Part shown: piece after piece, positions 19,791 to 31,437 of the stretch
Layout: every line of letters starts with the position of its first letter
Numbering within the stretch: position 1 is the stretch's first letter
Source of the DNA: Ornithodoros turicata
Lineage: Eukaryota > Arthropoda > Arachnida > Ixodida > Argasidae
Reading direction: 5' to 3'
NCBI RefSeq assembly: GCF_037126465.1
Contig: NC_088202.1
Coordinates: 28,752,213 to 28,816,212, forward strand
Length of the DNA stretch: 64,000 nt
Notes under the pieces: model-generated
Seen by the model: only the letters and a program-made list of their open reading frames with translations
The model's database searches: none
Told to the model about the DNA's origin: nothing
Translations under genes and position numbers: made by a program

Positions 19791-20334
19791 GATATGGGAT
19801 AGTAGAGCAATAAATGTGCCATTCGATTATTCCAAATTCCTTGTTGCTTTTTTTTTCTGTTACAGTGGATATTACCTACAGGTTATGTAAGGCTGAGTCA
19901 CGTACATATTCCCTGACGTATTCTTTCCTTTTTCTGTTTGGACTAATATGCTCATGAAGTGCCGGCGACGTCCATCGGGCATCCCTGCGGATAAACCAAC
20001 TCTGGGCCGTCTTCTCGTATAGCTAATAATTTCGTTAGTTAATTTAATAGATATACAATTAGCTAATTAATTACTAATACTAATGAATAATTAATCCATT
20101 ATAGTTAATTTCGTAGTAACACTTACTGGTCTTTACGTCGGCGTCATGAGCGACGTCAGGGTGGTCAGTCTGAGTCACTTTTGTCTGCTGGTGCCTAAGG
20201 AACTGTAACCCTTCTGCCACCAAGTTGTTGGGGTTTTCATCCTAGTCTCTCTTTTTCTTTCAAAAATGTACGTTCAGGATCAAAAGTATCGGTAAACGAG
20301 TCACTCATGTCACGTGATTCTTATGCAAATGCAG

Positions 20335-20499
20335 GAAATGCACGTGAAAGACTCCTCTGACAAGGATATTGGTTTTGTGTTCGAGGACGCCACATTGTGG
20401 GGTGTATCACTGTCCATCTGTGACGCATCACGGAAGCCCGTCCTCAAGGTGCGGGGACCCTGCTCCATCCCGGTTACTGTCAAGAACATAACCTTCCAG
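20335..20499 (+). CDS. Phospholipid scramblase, exon 4
   Basis: 165 bp (55 codons), phase 0 on both sides, residues 195-249, between AAATGCAG and CAG/GTAATA. The segment LSICDASRKPVLKVRGPC matches the family's FTIQNEKREDVLKISGPC, one of its best conserved blocks. The preceding DIGFVFED matches the region of PIGYVIQT. This exon gave the first recognition of the gene. Confidence 0.92.
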
Positions 20500-22237
20500 G
20501 TAATAATGCTATAGAACGTTTCCTCGACGCACGTTTAAAGGTCATTGCAAACATCATTCTACACTAGAGAATGGCGAGATATAAACCAATGAACAAACGT
20601 ATGCGTCAAGCTCGGACATCAGAGCTGCAGCCGTCTGGCGGTGTGCCTGGCCTAGGCAGATATTTACTCCTGCAGGCCTGAAAGCTTCGTGACGCCCCCA
20701 TAGAAAAGTTGTCGCGAACAATGGCGCGAATGGAGGCGATGTCGTTGGACAGCAAGAAATGTAAAAGGTTACGATACGGTTAAGTGATTAAATAGCGATT
20801 TATAGCACGCATGTTTAACAATTCAATTCTTGCAATAATTGGAACATACGCGAATGTTACGCAAGCACGTACTAGAGTGAGTGTGATGACGACGGTTAAC
20901 ACAGCTGCCGTGATCGTCCGCTATCGCAGAACACGGTTAGCACTTAACTTCCTTTGAATTAGTGTTCTTCCACAAATTTCAGCGCAAATGACATTTATTC
21001 GAAGGCACAGCAGCAAAGAATTGGGAATATGGATGGTGTACACAATTGACGGCACTTTATAAGGAGAAGCCGCAGTATGCGATTGCCAGTGTGGAGAGAA
21101 ATGCATTGTAACTTTTCCGGCAGTGGATCGTGCTGTGCTTAACAGACGTTTGGGCCATATGTAGGCACCGGCAATGTGGCAAATTGGTCGACTACGCGCA
21201 GCACTGCCTTTTGTTGTTGTGTCGCCTTCTTTGTCCGTCGATCCCTTTAGCAGCCTAAACCAGTAATGTTACACCAACTACCCCAACTTTGCACTTTGGC
21301 AGTCTCTTGTGCGGAACTTTCAGGCATGTAGTAACGCATGTCGGTCTAAGGTGTGGCACGAGCTTGAAGATGATGACGTTTAGGGCCACAGCTGCAGAGC
21401 TGCTACTATAGACGAAAGGAACAACACAACGAGCTGCGCTGGTTGCATTCTTTCGTCTAGTGAGAGCTCTGCAGTTATGGAACAACAACTTTATTTTGAG
21501 ATGGAGAGTGGGGAGGTTCATCGCCAGAGGCGATACTCTACCCCATTGCTGGTGGGGATGTGAGGAATAAAATAAGGAGCTCCTTCACAATAAGTATTGA
21601 AGTCCGATGGTGTCCAGAAATGTCAAAAGAGCTTTGAGCGCATATCGTTGCTGGGCTGGGTTGGGCTAGGGAACTAAGTTATGGAACTTTATCGACCACC
21701 CCATCAATTTTCATTCATTCTGAAGTTTAGGGCTGCATCACGTGTTGAAGGAAGCTCCTTACGGTTGGGTAACTAGCACACTTTTTAACTAGCACATTAG
21801 GGAAGTTCCTTATACGTCAGAGGAACGGGAGCTTCGGTCATTCCTATTGGTGCCCGTAAGCCCGTGACCTCTCCCACAGCAGCCTCACTGGCGGAGATAC
21901 AGTGTAGCGGAGGCGCCCGACATGATGCCCGCGATGAGTTTCGGCTTCGGCGATGAACTTGGCCGGGTGGGTAAATCAAACTTGAAACCGATAAAACCCT
22001 CAGTGTGGAGACGAGAGACGAAAGACTAACACGGACTGTCGTTCTCTTTTGTGTTTCTTTTGGTTCACATGCTTGGTTGTGTCATCCATACAGCAGTGTC
22101 ACGGTCATTAGATAAGCAAGATGCCATAACCTCTCTGAACTATGTCAGGCCTCGCTCGCGTCCTGTTACGTCCATCACACGCTAGTATGCCAAGTTTTGA
22201 GGGAGAGTTCTAATTGGAGTTCCTATTGTGTCTGTAG
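20500..22237 (+). other. Scramblase intron 4
   Basis: No exon recognised. It contains a probable minus-oriented retroposon 3' end at 21470-21570 and an inverted pair of GGAGCTCCTT/AAGGAAGCTCCTT-like strings near 21575 and 21745. Confidence 0.5.
21470..21570 (-). repeat. Probable retroposon 3' end
   Basis: On the - strand the sequence reads through CACATCCCCACCAGCAATGGGG and ends with AAAATAAAGTTGTTGTTCC. That is a polyadenylation signal followed by a short GTT repeat tail, as expected at the 3' terminus of a LINE or SINE copy. The family is not identified. Confidence 0.4.
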
Positions 22238-22381
22238 GTGCAAAGTTTAAGCGGGAAGAAAGTAGGCTGCATAGACCGACAGCTCGACACCGACACAAAC
22301 ACGGACGCAATCGTGGTGTCATTTCCAAAGGAAATGAGCAGAAGCCAAAAGGCCTGTGTGCTTGCGGCTGCCTTGTTGCTG
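22238..22381 (+). CDS. Phospholipid scramblase, exon 5
   Basis: 144 bp (48 codons), phase 0 to phase 0, residues 250-297, between TCTGTAG and CTG/GTGAGA. It covers the calcium-binding loop region: D266-T-D268-T-N270-T-D272 aligns with the DADNFGIQF segment of PLSCR1. FPKEMSRSQKA then leads into the start of the C-terminal hydrophobic helix (CVLAAALLL). Acidic residues at alternating positions of the loop are retained, which fits a functional calcium site. Confidence 0.9.
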
Positions 22382-22971
22382 GTGAGAATCACAAATCAGT
22401 TTTTCAGTATTATTATGTTAAATCGAGTGGTCATTTCGTGGCACCTTTTTAGCCAGATTCCGAGCAGTCACGTTCGCTTGGTCCATGCGCAGCAGTCTCG
22501 TACGTTCACGTACCGCTTTGCAAGTGCCAGGAATTTGCCAGCTAGCACTTTCTTCTCACGGCCTCGATACGACCGGGCAGCGCGTTGCCCAACTATATCC
22601 GGCGTCGTCACATCCGCACTGCGAGGGTGGCGATAGGGCCCGCATTGGCACGCACGTCAAAGTTTACGTTGGTTAGCAGACCATGAAACCCGAAGACGAG
22701 CGATCGCGATGCCACTAGCGTGATCCCAGCGAGTAAAACCGCTAGATCCCTGACACTCATGTTCCGGTGGAAACAGTCACGTGATCCAGCACCACACACA
22801 GAGCAGTGATTTCCGAGATCGAGCTTGGTCGTGCTGCCACAAAGTAATCACCCCAATTCGCCATTAGGGACATAGCGATCAAGTTCTCAATGAGCCACTG
22901 CAACGTAACCATGGTACTGCTTACACAACTAGGTTCGTAAAGGTTCGTAAAACAGATTAGAAACGATCAAA

Positions 22972-23068
22972 AAAGGCGTATGTCTCCCGTCTGGGCAGAT
23001 AACGATACCATTCGAGGTGATGCTTGGCTAGGAGCGTGTGCTATATACGGTGAAGTTCATTTCTAAGA
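22972..23068. mobile_element. Half-copy of the palindromic MITE
   Basis: Right arm only: AAAAAGGCGTATGTCTCCCG, CAGATAACGATACCATTCGAG, TTGGCTAGGAGCGTG, GGTGAAGTTCATTTCTAAGAGTG. Confidence 0.7.
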
Positions 23069-24291
23069 GTGCATGCATACGGGTTCGAAAAGACCCGTCC
23101 TGGAATCCGGACGCGTCATTTATTGAACAAGGGGGCCTAACCCCCGAATTCATGGATATGACTTGAAGCCGCATCTTGACTTGTGCAAGTCTGAGCCAAG
23201 ACCTGCCCTCGCTCAAGACGGCTTGTGACCTCCATGGATCCTCCCGCAGGGTTACTTCGTCAAGAGCCCGCTAACTTTAACTGCGTCTGGGAGCGAGATT
23301 TTCGTTCAAGTTTGCTCTTAAAATGTGCTTTGCAGCGTGAAAACGTGACGTTTCTTAGCATCAGTGCCTATAGTATGTGTCAACACCTGTTATCTGGCAT
23401 CGATGCTTGTGCAAAGTCCATGTAAACAAATTGATGACGTGTTTGCTCATGTAAGCCAAGCCAAGGCAAGATTCTGAGTGTCAGTGGCTTCGCGAAGTTG
23501 CCGTACTGGAGCGTTATCCAAGTCGGGTTCAAAGTGGCCCGAGCGCTGACTTATCATTTTCACCACACGTGTCAAGTCGAGCTCACTGCGTAAGAACGCT
23601 TCAAGCCGAGCAGGGTTTTCGAAGTGCATTTGCGCCCTTCCAAGGCATCTGCAAGTCGAGATCAAGTCACATCTACAAATTCGGTTGTAGCAGTCCGGAA
23701 ATGAAACGTCGGGTTTAGATTGTTTTTAAACCTGTTGCATCGGCCAGTGTGTGTTTTAGTGTGAAGAAAAATTTACTAAATTTCTCGAGCAAAGCATCTG
23801 TAACGTTATTCAAAGTTGAGTGTCGTGTTTTCGGCCGTTGCTGACGACGGCGCTGCTGTGCGTTCTGCCCACACTAATTATATGCCTCAGCGCATACACA
23901 TCACGACCTACTATAAAGACCTTGCCACGCGCCAGTCATCTAGCGGAGAGCCGGGTTAAACGGTACTGCCAGCTGTTTTGCAAGGCTGGCGCCGTTCGTC
24001 CGCTGTGGTCCGTTGTCTGCATGCGCAATCCCCTTCCTCGCTTAGAATATTAGTGATGTTAACTGTTTCCGTTAGCAAGTCGCAGGAGCAGTGTTGTATT
24101 GTGTACAAAAATGTAGCGTGCAATCCTCATAAAGCAGTGAACACCGGTGCTACTAGCTCGGTGCTGCTGGTATGTCCAGGTCCGATGCAAGGATTAGTCG
24201 ATTGGAAGCACTCAAATCATAGCTCATCTATGTGGAACCCACTTGGAAAGAATAGAGCGGGTCATGTTCCGTGTACGTACCCCGCACCCCA

Positions 24292-24536
24292 CACTCTTAA
24301 AAATGAACTTCACCGCATAGCACGTTCCTAGCCAACCATCGTCTCGAATGATATCGTTACAGGCCATGATTTGTTGAAAACGGGAGGCGACGCTTTTTTG
24401 TGACAATTATGACCAGCGTAAGTGTCACAAAAAGGCGTACGCATCCCTTTTCAATAAATCAGGGCAGATAACGGTATCATTCGAGGTGATGGTTGGCTTG
24501 GCGCGTGCTATGCGGTGAAGTTCATTTTTAAGAGTG
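24292..24536. mobile_element. Palindromic MITE, full-length copy
   Basis: Runs from CACTCTTAAAAATGAACTTC to ATTTTTAAGAGTG with complementary arms across about 245 bp, and with GACGC/GGCGTACGC and TGTGACA/TGTCACA centre blocks. It is not flanked by TA (CA on the left, TC on the right), so one flank has mutated or the copy moved as part of a larger rearrangement. A further 5' fragment of the same family starts at about 24584. Confidence 0.85.
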
Positions 24537-24900
24537 TCTTTGTATCAATTATCGTGTATCCAAACTGACACAAAAAGGCGTACACTCTTAAAAATGAACT
24601 TGAAATGGGTTAGTATACGGCTGGACGGTTTGCTGTACCCATCCACCGCGTTACCACAGAACGAATATATGCCGCTTGGGTGTCTCATTGCCCTACTCTC
24701 CGGTGCGACTGAGGGCGGCACGACACGCGGAGTAAGCTGAGGGTCAAGTTACTTTAAAATAGAGGCCGTACCTTGTAGTTAAATTAAACGATAATAGCGA
24801 TAACAAATAATAACAGTAATAATAATACTACTACTAATAATAAAAATAAATGATACTTGTACTCAGCGTGCGTGCTTCAGTGTGCACTGGGGGAAATAAT

Positions 24901-25526
24901 CTCTTAGAAATGAACTTCACCGCACAGCACGCTCCCAGCCAACCATAATCTCGAATGATATCGTTATCTGCCCTGATTTCTTGAAAACGGAAGGCGTACA
25001 CTGTAAACTTTTTCACACCTTTAAAGGTGTGCGCTATGCACATTCAATCTGGTTGTGTAACATTGCATCTCCAGTATGATATTTTACAAAATTCGGAAAG
25101 CATTACTAAAGATCAAGTGTCAGTGCAAATCTTGCTTTCATTATGTCTTGGATATCACCCGATACGAGCTAATGCATATATGCATCGCTATCGATAATCG
25201 AGCACGCGCAAGTATCTACAATACTGTTGAACAATGTTGAGATGTTTCAAGACTAAATTTTTGGAGGACAGACAACACTCGAGTAAAGAAAATTTGTGCG
25301 AAACCGTGCTCCATTATGATGTTACCAAAATTACACCTAAAAAGGCGTGCGCCATGTGTGAACAGATTTAGAGTGTACGCCTTTTTTGTGACACTTATCC
25401 TGTTCATAATTGTCACAAAAGAGGCGTACGTCTCCGATTTTCAACAAATCAGGGCAGATAACGATATCATTCGTGATGGTGGCTGGCTAAGAGCGTGCTT
25501 TGCGGTGAAGTTCATTTCTAAGAGTG
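24901..25526. mobile_element. Palindromic MITE interrupted by a second MITE
   Basis: The left arm 24901-24996 (CTCTTAGAAATGAACTTCACC to GGAAGGCG) and right arm 25378-25526 (CGCCTTTTTTGTGACAC to TTTCTAAGAGTG) are two halves of one palindromic MITE. They are separated by the element at 24999-25375. Confidence 0.8.
24999..25375. mobile_element. Second MITE nested in a MITE, TA TSD
   Basis: The ends CACTGTAAACTTTTTCACAC and the reverse complement of GTGTGAACAGATTTAGAGTG agree at 16 of 20 positions. They are flanked by TA at 24997-24998 and 25376-25377. The CACT(C/G)TAAA start resembles that of the host MITE family, suggesting that related transposases mobilise both. Confidence 0.75.
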
Positions 25527-26303
25527 CAGTCCTTCAGTCCTGCTCAAGTGTAAAGATCGTTATGGGAGGACCTCGATATTCCCAGTCGCGAAATCCCCGA
25601 TCTCGAAGCCAGGAAAATAAAGGAGAATGCTCGACTGCTTCGTTGATATGCGGTGTTTTAGAGACACGGCGTCACTATTTAACCACTCAAATTCACGTGT
25701 TTTCGATGTCTCTCTAAGTCCTTTTAGCAGCAGTTAGGCTTAGGGGGCGGACACGACGGAGCGCAGCATGTTGGTTAGTTTATTACGACGTTAGTCCAAG
25801 TTCAATGTTTGTATTTTTATGTCCAGGTTAGTCTCAGTTCGCCGTTGGCAGTTTCCTACGCGCGACTGTGAATTTTATAGTCCGATAACATTTATTTACA
25901 CTTTATTTCGAGGTACACCCCGCGTTATCCACCAGTGCGCGTTAAACACCGGATCAATTTTCGCGAATATTTCCTATTCCTTTTTTTTTTTTTTTTTGTC
26001 AAATGCGTCCCACCCGCTATCCGTGTTGGTGTCTAAAATGTCACCAGCACCTGAACCGCGAAACGTAAGAAATCTATGAAATTATATAGGTTATCCCTAG
26101 GTAATCGCGGGTCACGCAGGGTTCTAGATGTCACACACATTACTTATGGCGTGAGGAAAACAAGGGGAGAGTTGTGTTGTATATCTATGTCATGACTCAT
26201 GAGTATAATACCTTTTCCCAGACCGTCGGTTAACTGTAGCGGGTCATGAAGCCCAGAAACACAAGTGGGGCTGCTCAATTCACACGTTCAATTTCTTTTA
26301 CAG

Positions 26304-26477
26304 CGGGTCATGGTGTGTGACGCAGGTCACTTATCGTTGTGCCTTACTTGGGCGCTGCTCATCATCTGCTGTCCAGTCACTTGTATCATGGTCCAAAGAC
26401 AGCAACAGATGGATGAAAGGCGACTTTTCGTGGATAAGATGGAAGGGAAGGCTAGAAAGCGTAAACCAAAGAACTGA
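26304..26477 (+). CDS. Candidate last exon of the scramblase gene
   Basis: Begins after a strong acceptor (pyrimidine-rich TTTCTTTTACAG) and is open in phase 0, the phase left by exon 5, to a TGA at 26475-26477 (57 codons). It encodes a hydrophobic stretch (LSLCLTWALLIICCPV) followed by a basic tail ending KARKRKPKN. Joined to exon 5 it gives 354 residues. The C-terminus does not align with the usual DFMFFE ending of scramblases, so this could be an exon of another gene. Confidence 0.45.
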   Translation, partial: RVMVCDAGHLSLCLTWALLIICCPVTCIMVQRQQQMDERRLFVDKMEGKARKRKPKN

Positions 26478-29037
26478 AAAAAGTTCAGGTTCAAAGTTCA
26501 ATGTTCAAGCTTTGCTGTTTAAAATACTATCTTACAACTGATTGCTGTTGGTTTATGTAGAACTAGTTCGATATCTATCTATATACTGGCCTGTCGTTGA
26601 GGTATTCACGAGACCGCAGGGACTAGTGCGGACGTTCTAGGAGACCGTCAGTTCTAGACGCCCTGCAGTTTGGGATTCTGGAACCGTCACACACACACGC
26701 GATTGAACGAAGCATATGTTTTAAGAGTGTGCGTGGATCGGGAATACGACTGCGCAGCAATCGTTCGTACACGCGATGTGGCCATCACTGCGTTACATCG
26801 ATAAAAGGAGGCGTATAGGCGTTTATAACACTTGTCGCTACGGGAACCTTTTTTTCCCGTCTGTAGTGATCGTTTTACATTCTCGCTCGGCGAAAAATAT
26901 TCGGATTGAATGAGAAAACACAGCCAGAGTGTGACGTTGGGCTTAGAATTAATTTTCTAGCGATGACAGCGCCACATACGGGATTTCCTTATGCGGACAA
27001 TGGAAAGGAAGACGCCATATATATAGCTTGCTCCGTAAGTCCATAATCGCGTAGCGAGACGTTTTCCGTTGTTTGTCCAGGCGTCGAGGTATTGCTGTGC
27101 TTGATGGCTAGAAAATATATACCGCTGAGTTTGGTGAGCTGAAACTGGTAACTAAAAGTAGTTCTTGTAACTAACTCAGTTGTTCTCCCTGATGTGTTTT
27201 TATTTGCAGTGTTCAATTGTTGTCACCTTTACCCTTTTCCCGCACTACACCAGGTTGGTGTTGGACCTTTTTGACTTGTTGATTGAAGCAATGCGTTGCA
27301 TGAAATGCACTTTCAACATTTTTCCTTTTTTCTTTCTTCCCTACTACCTTCGAGAACAGTTACGCAAAATATTTCCATTGGGAAGAGCGAACTTCCTGAG
27401 AAAATTAGTTCACAAGGACGCGCACAGCGGCGGCGATCTCGCCCATGCTAATCTTGGTGTGTGATGACATCAAGTTAGTCAGCACTTTTTATTGGCTGCC
27501 GGGAATCATCTGCTAGCTAGAACGACCAGTCCGACGCGGGTCGGGCCGCGCGAAATGCGACTGCCAAAAGAAAAGAAAGAGAAGGCACGCGCTTCCTCCT
27601 GGCATATTTTTTTCCCGATCCCTTCCATGCTGCTTTAAAGGGAGACCACGTACCAAAAACATGTTGAGATAACAGTGCTACATCAATCCGGACCGTATTA
27701 TATTTCAGTGAATACAATTTCTCACCCGTAAGTGGCACAGGATAATTAGAAAACTGAGAATTCCTTTGAGTCATTAGGCGATCCTCCACGGAAAGGCGGT
27801 CCAGCAACACTGGGCTTCACCCCATATCGGTATTCCTCGTGTACGGCTTTCTGTAGGTTTTTGCTTTTACCACGGGCGAATATTTTAGAACGAAATCGAG
27901 AAAGCAGATGAAAAAAATCAAGTGGCCCACACGAAACTACCGACCTCGAACTCAACCAACGAGTCCTCGACTGCCAAGTCAACTTTATTTCTCGTCTCGG
28001 AAAAATGTATCGAAGTTGCACATCGATTATAATAGTCTCGAATTGTCCCGGAGCCTCGCTTTAATGGTTCGTAGGACGAAGTGGCGGTCATTAGTTGCAT
28101 ATGTGCATCTCATATGAGTATATATACCAGAGAGTGAGAAAGAGGAGGCATGTACACCGTAACGAAAATCACGAAAACGCCCCAGATACATATCCACTTA
28201 ATTCAGTACGGGTTAGGCGTTTTGGTGTAAATCCCAGGAACAGCGGAAGTTCAGGGACAACCAAATTCTCGCTGGCCTTGAGGAGTATGTACCTCTCCAA
28301 GCATGCGTATGCATTCCAAGCCTCCAATCCATTCACCATGTGGAATATGAACTCAACATTGGTTGGAAGAACCGTGGTGTATGAGCTACAAAACACGACC
28401 ACAAAGAGCGACAGCTTCGGCGCCTCCGCTGCCGGCACGACGGAGAAACTGGCTGTGACGTCGAGCTAGTTTGGTGTAAACATGGTGTGAGCAAAGCAGG
28501 TAAGTGACGGTCAGACCGCTTGCAAGGGGTGTGTCTTGCAACCGCTCGACGCTTTTTTGTTTTCGCATTAACTGCACCCGCGTTGAATGCAATATGGCAA
28601 AACTAGGATATATTTCAGGAAATAATCCACCTTCCAAGCCGTCCTCCACTGACATCTGCATCTTCATCTTCTAAATCTCCATTCTTGCTTTAGCAACATT
28701 CCACTGTGCATTCCCAATGATATCTGGCGTACAGTCACAACGTAAGCGTACATCAGTTAGGTGTGAGCAATTACGTAAATCGCGAAATTAAATTTCAGAG
28801 AGAATAAAATGCTATAAATGTAGTATAACAGGAGAACTCTCGCTTCTGCTGGAACGCTCACCGCTATTTAAATTGCGAAGCGCCGTTGGTGGGCTTTCTT
28901 TAGTCCAGACGCCGAGGTAGAAAGAGAGAAAAGAAGACGCGGCGCAAATAGAACAAATACTGATGCCCAGCGGCACTGATATCCCCTTCGCATTCTGCGC
29001 AGTGAATGTTCATGTGCTGCAACAAAAGACGCAGGGA
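26478..29037. other. Intergenic, unassigned
   Basis: No supported gene or element boundary. The - frame at 28169-28438 and the + frame at 28095-28469 overlap and neither shows a domain. The rest is short frames. Confidence 0.3.
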
Positions 29038-29142
29038 CGGGAAAAAACAGCACGAAAAACTGGACAGACAGAAGACACACGTGTACACACGGGAAGCGCC
29101 GACTAACAACTGACGCTTTGACGCAACTGACAACCATCAGTT
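29038..29142. repeat. Left arm of a hairpin split by a Mutator-like insertion
   Basis: GGGAAAAAACAGCACGAAAAACTGGACAGACAG and following bases up to GACTAACAACTGA are complementary to the sequence at 30926-30992 plus the duplicated GTTAGTCAG. With the insertion at 29152-30916 removed, the two arms meet across a short loop near 29120-29140. Confidence 0.65.
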
Positions 29143-29309
29143 GTTAGTCAGGGGATCCGGACATTTCGGTGCCCGGACGTTTCGGTGCACGGACATTTCG
29201 GTGCAACATATTGCTTAGGGGTTCCGGAAAAATGGTCCCGGGAATGGCTGTCACAATGTCGACATATCGTAATAAAACAAAGGGAAGAGGGCGGTTGGCA
29301 TCTAAGGTA

Positions 29310-29558
29310 CACTCTTAAAAATGAACTTCACCGCATAGCACGCTCCTAGCCAACCATTATCTCGAATGATATCGTTATCTGCCCTGATTTGTTGAAAACA
29401 CGGGGCGTACGCCTTTTCTGTGACAATTATGAACAGCATAAGTGTCACAGAAATGGCGTACGCCCCCCGTTTTCAACAAATCAGGGCAGATAACAATATC
29501 ATTCGAGATAATGGTTGGCTAGGAGCGTGCTATGAGGTGAAGTTCATTTTTAAGAGTG
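29310..29558. mobile_element. Palindromic MITE inside the Mutator-like element
   Basis: Full 249-bp copy, CACTCTTAAAAATGAAC to ATTTTTAAGAGTG, flanked by TA at 29308-29309 and 29559-29560. It sits in the left arm only; the right arm of the host element lacks it, so it arrived later. Confidence 0.9.
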
Positions 29559-30647
29559 TAGTGTTGTCAAGAAATTTTGTTTACACAGAGAAGAACGTAT
29601 TTTTTGTGCACTATTATAGATTTAAGACCTTATCTGCATGTGTTCGTGGTCTGTCGTGGCTTTAAAACTTTTGGGGCATTTTCTTTTTTAATATGTTGCG
29701 CCCCATGTTCTGGTCGGTGCTGTACATAAATTCATTTTTTATTTCTTTTTTCAAGAGTAGATGAAGAATTGCTTTTTAATTTTGTAGTGTATTATCTCGA
29801 AGGGGGCATCTTTAAGGTACGGATATTATGCAATTTGAATTTCATTTGTTGAGGACGTGCCGGTTACATCTTTGGTGGAAGCTTTTGATTAAACGTTATT
29901 CCCCTTGTATTTCTACATAATTTTTCCTCGGTGACGGCCGCGTATTTTCAAGGCCTAGACAAGCATATTATATTACCGTGGTGCCCCTCCATAGCCATAA
30001 ACTGGTCGTCTTTTCAACAGTAAAAACAGTACTTTCATGGGTATCGCACTTATGCTTCATAGGTATGTCGAAGAGGCGGTTGTGGAAAGTATTGCTAAAG
30101 TAAGATGCGAAAGTCATACATTTAATTTTAATAATCAACAATTTTTCGCTCGTTTATTTTTAACATAGTTCATCACAACGAATCACTCACGGGACGGCCA
30201 TAATGCGATAAAACTGCTTATTTCATGCTTGAAGACTTCCATTTATGGAAACTTGAAGAGCCACGGAGAGGTGCAGAGCTTTTATCCAAACGGTAACACA
30301 GGAACTGCTATATTCCCTTCTGAACCCCGGGACATGGTAACTTGGTAACTTTTTGGAATACAAGGGGAATAATGTCTAATCATATGCTTCCACCAAAGAT
30401 GTAACCGGCACGTCCTCAACAAATGGAATTCAAATTGCATAATATCCGTACCTTGAAGATACCCTCTTCGAGATAATACTCACTATGACAAAGCAATTCT
30501 TCATCTACTCTTGAAAAAAGAAATCAAAAAGTGAACAGCACCGACTAGAGCGTGGGGCGCAAAATATTAAAGAAGAAAATGCCCCAAAAGTTTAAAATCC
30601 ACGACAGACCACGAACACATGCAGATCATGTCATAAATCTATAATAA

Positions 30648-30656
30648 AGATAAATA

Positions 30657-30706
<50 letters not shown>
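30648..30706 (+). repeat. AAT trinucleotide microsatellite
   Basis: A run of AAT/ATA repeats interrupting the right arm of the Mutator-like element. The left arm has no equivalent, so the expansion is specific to this arm. Confidence 0.9.
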
Positions 30707-30707
<1 letters not shown>

Positions 30708-30916
30708 GCAGTTATTCTCTATGTAAACCAAATTTCCTGACAACACTACTTTTGATGCCAAGCCTTTTGTTTTATTACGATATGTCGACATCGTGACAGC
30801 CATTCCCGGGACTATTTTTCCCGGAACCCACGTTGCAGTGATCCCCCGCCGCTGTAGCGCGTTGCACCGAAATGGCCGTGCACCGAAATGGCCGTGCGCC
30901 GAAATGTCCTAGACCC

Positions 30917-30992
30917 GTTAGTCAGCGCTCCCCAGGTGTACGTGTCTTTGTCTGTCTGTCTAGTTTTTCGCGCTGTTTTTTTCCCATTCGTG
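30917..30992. repeat. Right arm of the split hairpin
   Basis: GTTAGTCAG then CGCTCCCC, GTACGTGTCTTTGTCTGTCTGTC, AGTTTTTCGCGCTG and TTTTTTTCCC. This is complementary to 29038-29142, which shows the pre-insertion hairpin. Confidence 0.65.
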
Positions 30993-31437
30993 ATGTACCA
31001 ACTTGCTTTGACACTATTGCCCACACTATTGCTTTAACAAGACGCAGGGTGGTTATGAGCCTCGATTAACCGCTCAAGACATGTTTGCGAATGTTTAGCG
31101 GCGAAACGAGCGTTGCAACTGCCACTTCGTAGGGCGATTATGGTATTGGCATTCCTTTGACGCAAATATGCGCCCGATGAGTGGAGGCGCAAATATTTGC
31201 CACAATTAGGACGGATGCGCTGTGTTACGGGTTGTCATAAGGTGTGTACAATACAATACGGTATACCCACACAAACGGTCGCGCTCCGTCGAATCCGATA
31301 ACAATGCTCGCCGCAGAAGAGACACTTGAGACAGGATGACATATATTTTGCGTGCGTTGTGTGCGTCTCACGGACGTTCGCGAGTGTTCCGCCATAACAG
31401 GAGCCCTCTGTGCTCCCGTCGTGGGTGATCGCAACTA

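Larger units (their letters stand above)
17349..20334 (+). other. Scramblase intron 3
   Basis: About 3 kb. It contains a G-run near 17429-17437, an 81-bp tandem array (18401-18724) and flanking related sequence up to about 19790, and an AT-rich block at 20016-20125 built of TTAATTA-like strings. No exon was recognised in it. Confidence 0.6.
22382..26303 (+). other. Scramblase intron 5 (putative)
   Basis: About 3.9 kb rich in palindromic MITEs (22972-23068, 24292-24536, 24901-25526). No better candidate for the final exon, with the family's DFMFFE-like ending, was found by eye within it. Confidence 0.4.
29152..30916. mobile_element. Mutator-like foldback element, 9-bp TSD
   Basis: Flanked by GTTAGTCAG at 29143-29151 and 30917-30925; a 9-bp duplication is characteristic of Mutator-like elements. 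The ends GGGATCCGGACATTTCGG and CCGAAATGTCCTAGACCC are inverted. The complementarity continues for hundreds of bases: CGACATATCGTAATAAAAC near 29260 pairs with GTTTTATTACGATATGTCG near 30768, and GTGTTCGTGGTCTGTCGTGG near 29640 with CCACGACAGACCACGAACAC near 30600. GGACGTGCCGGTTACATC near 29853 pairs with GATGTAACCGGCACGTCC near 30399. A motif GGACATTTCGGTGC is repeated three times at each end. No transposase is seen in the central 29.93-30.35 kb. Confidence 0.85.

Noticed and set aside
23820..24053. 77-codon + frame with a signal-peptide-like start
   Set aside because: It begins at GTG instead of ATG, and no continuing exon or homologous family could be recognised.
26989..27464. Possible exon after TTTATTTGCAG at about 27209
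   Set aside because: The acceptor is good, but the downstream frame is low-complexity and hydrophobic, resembles no family, and no partner exon was found.
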